Positions 5,506-8,852 of a stretch of DNA of 8,852 nt are shown here, in pieces. Position 1 is the first letter of the stretch; the number at the start of each line of letters is the position of its first letter. The translations under genes and the position numbers were made by a program. A model generated the notes under the pieces. It was not told the DNA's origin. It saw nothing but the letters and a program-made list of their open reading frames with translations, and ran no database searches. Source of the stretch: CAZVEV01 sp964625865 (GTDB lineage: Bacteria; Planctomycetota; Phycisphaerae; SM23-33); NCBI GenBank assembly GCA_964625865.1, contig CAZVEV010000267.1:1-8852 (forward strand), written 5' to 3'.

Positions 5506-8500
5506 GTGAAGACCGTAGCCCTGGCAATCCCTGTTTTCTCAGTCACTCTCATCTGTTACGCGGGCATCGTTGAAGACAGCGGCCTGCGAGGCGGGGTCGT
5601 TGTGCACTTGAACTGCGGTGACGGCCGCGCGACGGCCCAAATGGCTGCCGACAACGACTGCCTCATCCATGGCCTGGACAGAGATGCCGGCAACATCAGC
5701 AAGGCCAGGACGTATCTCCGCTCGAAGAACCTCTGCGGGCGAGTGTCCGTGGCCCGCTATGACGGCAAGAGCCTGCCTTATGGCGATAACATGATCAACC
5801 TGCTTGTGGCCGATCGTCTGGGTGACCTGCCACGTGAAGAAGTGATGAGAGTCCTGACGCCGAAGGGCACGGCGATCATCGGGGGGACCCAGACGGTCAA
5901 GCCCTGGCCGAAGGACATCGACACTTGGCCGCAGTACCTGAACAAGGCGGACAACAACGCCGTCGCCATGGACTCGGTCGCGGGCCCGCCGCGGCGAATC
6001 CAGTGGCTCGACACGCCCACCTGGAGCCGATCCCACATGGGGATCGCCACCGTAACCAGCATCGTCACCTGCAACGGGCGCATGTTCTCCATTGAAGACA
6101 GAGCCCTCCCGGACAACCCCTTCCTGCCCGGGAGATTCATGTACGTTGCCCGGGACGCCTTCAACGGCCGCACCCTCTGGACTCGCAAGATCGAGCGATG
6201 GGAGTCGATCACCGTCTACATCAAGTGCCTGCCGACCCAACAGCAGAGACGCATGGTTGCGACCGACGACGTCCTCTACTGCACGCCCGTGCTGGAAGGG
6301 CCACTCGCCGCCCTCGATGCCGCTACCGGGAAGACCCTCAAGATATACGAGGGCCTCTCGCCCGTTCAGGAAGTTGCATACGATCAGGGCGTTCTGTTTG
6401 TGAATGTAGGCGACCGCTTCAACGCCGCTGCCTACAACCAGACCCACAAGAAGGGCAACAAGGACGCCGGTACAGCGGGCGAGCCGTTCAGCGGCGGCGG
6501 GTTCCGGAAAGGCTACGCGCCGGAGATCAAAGACAAGCAGGTCTCATCGAGCATCATTGTTGCACTCGATCCAAAGACCGGACGCCAGTTGTGGAAGACG
6601 AAGAATCTGAAGAACTACACAGGCGCGTCGTTTGCGGTCAAAGGAGCACATGCGGTCTACCAGACGGCCGAAGGTCTGTTCTGCATCAACCCGAAGAGCG
6701 GCCAGGCACGCTGGAGTGTGAAGAAGGAGATCTCCAACGCCAGGGGACACGATTCCCGCACGCCTGGCACGCTGCCGAACACGGTGATCATCACGGACGA
6801 CAAGGCGTTTGCCGTGGAAGGAAAGGACGTGTGCGCCTATTCCCTCAAGGATGGGAAGGTCCTGTGGAAGGCCAACGCACCCGGGAACTACCAGGCCTCG
6901 GTGGACCTGTTCCACGTCAACGGGATCCTGTGGACGGGGGGCAAGGGCGCAACGGGGCTCGATGCCGAAACCGGCAAGGTGGTTAAGACCATCAATCAGC
7001 AGATCACCGGGCCCATGGGCCACGACCGCTGCTACCGCAACATGATCACGAAGCGGTTCTACATCAACAGCAAGACCGGCGGGGCGGACTTCCTTGACCT
7101 GGACAGCACGCGTGAGTACCCGCATCACTGGACGCGGGGCACGTGCGGGATGGGTGTCCTGCCCGCAAATGGACTGCTCTACAGCACGCCGTACTCCTGC
7201 ACGTGCAGCGTGGGGGACATGATGAAGGGCATGCTCGCGTTCAGCCCCGATCCCGCGCTGCTGGCGTCGAACGATTCCGGACTCATCAAGCGCGCGGCGC
7301 GACTGGAGAAAGGCCCCGCCTACTCTGGGATCTCAAATCTCAAATCTGAGATTTCAGATGATGACTGGCCGACATATCGCGGCAACCACCTCCGCAGCGG
7401 CATGACCAAGAGCGCGATCGCGGCGCAACTCAAGGTGAAATGGCAGGCGAAGCTGCCGGCCGGAGTGACGGCAACCACCATCGCCGGTGGCAAGGTCTAC
7501 GTGTGCACTCCCGACACCCACACGCTCCATGCCCTGGACAGTTCGACCGGCAAGACGGCCTGGACTTTCACCGCCGATGCGCGAATCGACTCGCCGCCGA
7601 CCTGCCACAGAGGCATGGTCCTGTTCGGAGCGAATGACGGCTGGCTGTATTGCCTCAGAGCGTCGGACGGCGTGCTGTCGTGGCGTTTCAAGGACCTCCC
7701 CGACAGGTTGGTGGGCGCCTTCGGTCAACTGGAATCGGCCTGGCCGATCTCCGGATCCGTACTGGTGTTGGACAGCAAGGTCTACGCGGCCGCCGGACGG
7801 TCGTCGTTCCTGGACGGCGGAATCTTCCTCTACTGCCTCGATCCCGCCACCGGCAAGCTGCTGAAAAGCCGGTCCGCCTACGGACCGTTTGCCAAGAAGA
7901 CCGGTTTCCCGGTTGCGACCAAAGCCACGGGTATCGCCGGCGGGGGCGGAGGGAGAAGAAGAGGAAAGAAGAAGGCCAAGCCGGGGACCACGCCGGCGTA
8001 CACCATGCCCGGGTTCAAGAACGACCTGCTCGTCTCGGACGGGACGGGCGTCTACATCAGGCACGCGGCATTCGATAAGGACCTGGCAGACAGGCAGACA
8101 GAGAACAAGCGCCTTATGCCTCTAGCGGGATTCCTGGACAGGCGGGTGCAGCACCGCACAGGTTTCGTATTGAGCAACCGATTCCAATGGTGGCGTAACG
8201 AGCCGAAGGACATCATGATCAGCGACGGCCGGGACACCTACGCCGTCGCAGGCTTCCAGTCTCCTCACAATCACGCATACTTCGATCCCAGGACAAGCGC
8301 ATACACCCTCACCGGCACGAACAGCCTGAGAGTCGCCCTGCCCATTAACGGCCGAGCACTCGCCAAAGCAGGCAACGTCATTCTCGTTGCCGGCGAACCG
8401 ATGAAGTTCAAGGACCCGACGTGGCAGAACTACGAAGCGGCGTATACCGGGAAGTTGGGTGGGCGTCTGCTGGCCCTGTCTGCCAAGGACGGCAAGGAGA

Positions 8501-8610
8501 TCGCCAGCTACACCCTTCCGTCCGCCCCCGTCTGGGACAGCATTGCCATCGCCCAAGGGCGTCTCTTGATCTCCCTCGCTGATGGCACGGTACAGTGTCT
8601 GGGGGAGTGA
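5506..8610 (+). CDS. Exported methyltransferase-like domain fused to two PQQ-type beta-propellers
   Basis: A 1034-residue exported protein. Residues 1-19 form a signal peptide ending TLICYA. Residues 28-127 resemble a class I methyltransferase fold: HLNCGDG at 34-40 (glycine motif I), an acidic Asp in HGLDRD at 58, and EVMRVLTPKGTAIIGG at 112-127. The first propeller follows, with blade motifs near 270 (LDAATGKTL), 353 (LDPKTGRQLW), 393, 445 and 485. DDWPTYRG at 619-626 opens the second, with motifs at 676 (ALDSSTGKTAW), 717, 778 and 991. I recall this architecture in planctomycetes; its function is unknown. An exported SAM enzyme would lack SAM, so the N-domain may be non-catalytic. A Gly/Arg/Lys-rich insert lies at 812-825. 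An AT-rich palindrome is read in frame just before the second propeller. Start 5506 is preferred for its GGAGG; 5452 would add 18 residues, and the frame is open back to 5227. Confidence 0.93.
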   Translation: MKTVALAIPVFSVTLICYAGIVEDSGLRGGVVVHLNCGDGRATAQMAADNDCLIHGLDRDAGNISKARTYLRSKNLCGRVSVARYDGKSLPYGDNMINLLVADRLGDLPREEVMRVLTPKGTAIIGGTQTVKPWPKDIDTWPQYLNKADNNAVAMDSVAGPPRRIQWLDTPTWSRSHMGIATVTSIVTCNGRMFSIEDRALPDNPFLPGRFMYVARDAFNGRTLWTRKIERWESITVYIKCLPTQQQRRMVATDDVLYCTPVLEGPLAALDAATGKTLKIYEGLSPVQEVAYDQGVLFVNVGDRFNAAAYNQTHKKGNKDAGTAGEPFSGGGFRKGYAPEIKDKQVSSSIIVALDPKTGRQLWKTKNLKNYTGASFAVKGAHAVYQTAEGLFCINPKSGQARWSVKKEISNARGHDSRTPGTLPNTVIITDDKAFAVEGKDVCAYSLKDGKVLWKANAPGNYQASVDLFHVNGILWTGGKGATGLDAETGKVVKTINQQITGPMGHDRCYRNMITKRFYINSKTGGADFLDLDSTREYPHHWTRGTCGMGVLPANGLLYSTPYSCTCSVGDMMKGMLAFSPDPALLASNDSGLIKRAARLEKGPAYSGISNLKSEISDDDWPTYRGNHLRSGMTKSAIAAQLKVKWQAKLPAGVTATTIAGGKVYVCTPDTHTLHALDSSTGKTAWTFTADARIDSPPTCHRGMVLFGANDGWLYCLRASDGVLSWRFKDLPDRLVGAFGQLESAWPISGSVLVLDSKVYAAAGRSSFLDGGIFLYCLDPATGKLLKSRSAYGPFAKKTGFPVATKATGIAGGGGGRRRGKKKAKPGTTPAYTMPGFKNDLLVSDGTGVYIRHAAFDKDLADRQTENKRLMPLAGFLDRRVQHRTGFVLSNRFQWWRNEPKDIMISDGRDTYAVAGFQSPHNHAYFDPRTSAYTLTGTNSLRVALPINGRALAKAGNVILVAGEPMKFKDPTWQNYEAAYTGKLGGRLLALSAKDGKEIASYTLPSAPVWDSIAIAQGRLLISLADGTVQCLGE
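7330..7359. repeat. AT-rich palindromic repeat read in frame between the two propellers
   Basis: Arms 7330-7341 and 7348-7359 pair over 12 positions with one mismatch around the loop AAATCT; the inner stem AAATCTC/GAGATTT is perfect. CTCAAAT is also tandemly duplicated at 7332-7345. The stretch is strikingly AT-rich within GC-rich coding DNA and encodes Ile-Ser-Asn-Leu-Lys-Ser-Glu-Ile-Ser without breaking the frame. From memory, such AAATCTGAGATTT-type repeats and the peptides they encode recur in planctomycete genomes, mostly between genes. Confidence 0.7.
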
Positions 8611-8617
8611 TTCCCCC
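8601..8617 (+). terminator. Short hairpin overlapping the stop codon of the large gene
   Basis: GGGGGA (8601-8606) pairs with TCCCCC (8612-8617) around a 5-base loop that contains most of the TGA stop. The stem is short and pure G-C apart from one pair, and no T run follows. It may aid termination but is weaker than the hairpin further downstream. Confidence 0.35.
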
Positions 8618-8644
8618 CTCTGCACCGGTCGAGGGAGTGATGCT

Positions 8645-8699
8645 GGGGGCACGTTGATATGGAGAAAGCCCCTGCAAGCGGTGCGGTTCGCACACTCAC
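8645..8699. repeat. 55-bp direct repeat, copy 1
   Basis: These 55 bases, from GGGGGCACGTTG to CACACTCAC, recur without a single difference at 8798-8852. The offset is 153 bases. The copy includes the left arm and the inner stem-loop of a terminator-like hairpin. The non-coding stretch after the last gene (8611-8852) consists mainly of these two copies and the tRNA-like segment between them. Confidence 0.95.
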
Positions 8700-8708
8700 G
8701 GGGGCTTT
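8665..8708. terminator. Terminator-like hairpin with nested stem, within repeat copy 1
   Basis: AAAGCCCC (8665-8672) pairs perfectly with GGGGCTTT (8701-8708). Inside, GTGCG (8681-8685) pairs with CGCAC (8689-8693) around a GTT loop. The strand-symmetric A and T ends give short T runs for readers from either side: it could end the large plus-strand gene or anything transcribed leftward from beyond 8852, such as a tRNA. Only three T residues follow the plus-strand stem, so strength is uncertain. Confidence 0.55.
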
Positions 8709-8710
8709 GA

Positions 8711-8777
8711 CGGAGAGGGCGGGATTCGCTTCGCGGCGCCTTCGGCGTCGAACCCGCGGTCCGCCGCTTCGCGTCGG
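8711..8777 (-). pseudogene. tRNA-Ser-like 3' segment with a 22-base insertion in the T loop
   Basis: Read on the minus strand, 8777-8711 has the features of the 3' end of a serine tRNA: a 7-bp variable-arm-like hairpin with one mismatch and a GAA loop (8761-8777); GCGGG (8757-8753) pairing perfectly with CCCGC (8723-8719) as a T stem; then CCTCTCC and a G discriminator (8718-8711). Removing 8729-8750 leaves the canonical 7-base T loop TTCGAAT. The inserted 22 bases can themselves form a small hairpin. No acceptor 5' strand, D arm or anticodon arm is found upstream, so it cannot be a working tRNA. The terminator-like hairpin follows after three bases (TCA). Coincidence in GC-rich palindromic DNA is the alternative. 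Confidence 0.45.
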
Positions 8778-8797
8778 TGCGTGTTCGACTCCCGCCC

Positions 8798-8852
8798 GGG
8801 GGCACGTTGATATGGAGAAAGCCCCTGCAAGCGGTGCGGTTCGCACACTCAC
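8798..8852. repeat. 55-bp direct repeat, copy 2 (cut by the window end)
   Basis: Identical to 8645-8699 over all 55 bases and stopping only because the window ends, so the true repeat may be longer. The left arm AAAGCCCC (8818-8825) and inner stem of the hairpin are present; the right arm would begin about two bases beyond the window. Confidence 0.95.

Noticed and set aside
5539..6447. Minus-strand open frame of 302 codons opposite the large gene, and a similar one at 7354-8064
   Set aside because: Both mirror a well-supported gene, and their translations show no domain.
3649..8610. PQQ-dependent alcohol dehydrogenase for the propeller proteins
   Set aside because: No quinoprotein active-site signature or CxxCH heme site was seen. 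Blade motifs alone indicate fold, not PQQ chemistry.
8711..8797. An intact functional tRNA
   Set aside because: The acceptor 5' strand, D arm and anticodon arm are missing on either strand, and the T loop carries 22 extra bases.
8645..8852. CRISPR array or integron attC array
   Set aside because: Only two repeats of 55 bases with a 98-base structured spacer, no cas or integron integrase gene, and no standard attC core boxes. The hairpin and tRNA-like content fit other explanations better.

Overview
The window is GC-rich and looks like a piece of a planctomycete chromosome, most likely Phycisphaerae or a related lineage. The lineage call is inference from protein families I recognise: secreted PQQ-type (BamB-like) propeller proteins, a methyltransferase-like domain fused to such propellers, a polyferredoxin with NapH-like and NapG-like halves, and a Gly/Gln-rich C-terminal tail. 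No rRNA, intact tRNA, transposase or CRISPR array is visible.

Layout. Bases 3-620 (+) hold the C-terminal part of a protein that starts outside the window, with 12 Gln-Gly dipeptides before a charged helical tail. It converges on a three-gene minus-strand block. In transcription order these are: a 525-residue exported propeller protein (5226-3649); a 371-residue exported TPR protein ending in an FMN-binding domain with a covalent-flavin motif (3498-2383), with its own candidate promoter; and a 571-residue membrane polyferredoxin (2357-642) starting about 25 bases after the previous stop. Divergent from this block is a 1034-residue exported protein (5506-8610, +) with a methyltransferase-like domain and two propellers. 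The 279-base divergent gap holds a candidate plus-strand promoter, a 9-bp-stem hairpin and short repeats. Bases 8611-8852 hold no gene, but contain terminator-like hairpins, a 55-bp direct repeat at 153-bp spacing and what looks like the 3' part of a serine tRNA.

How the genes may work together. The flavinylated TPR protein and the polyferredoxin form a plausible electron-transfer pair: electrons could pass between the quinone pool or cytoplasm and a periplasmic flavin through membrane-bound iron-sulfur clusters, as in NosR/Nap/Rnf-like modules. An ApbE-type flavin transferase would be required but is not in the window. The propeller proteins share the exported compartment, but nothing in the sequence proves they are redox partners.

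Least ordinary points: the internal twin-arginine motif in the polyferredoxin, the exported methyltransferase-like fold, an AT-rich palindrome read in frame between the two propellers, and the repeat with a tRNA-like segment at the right end.
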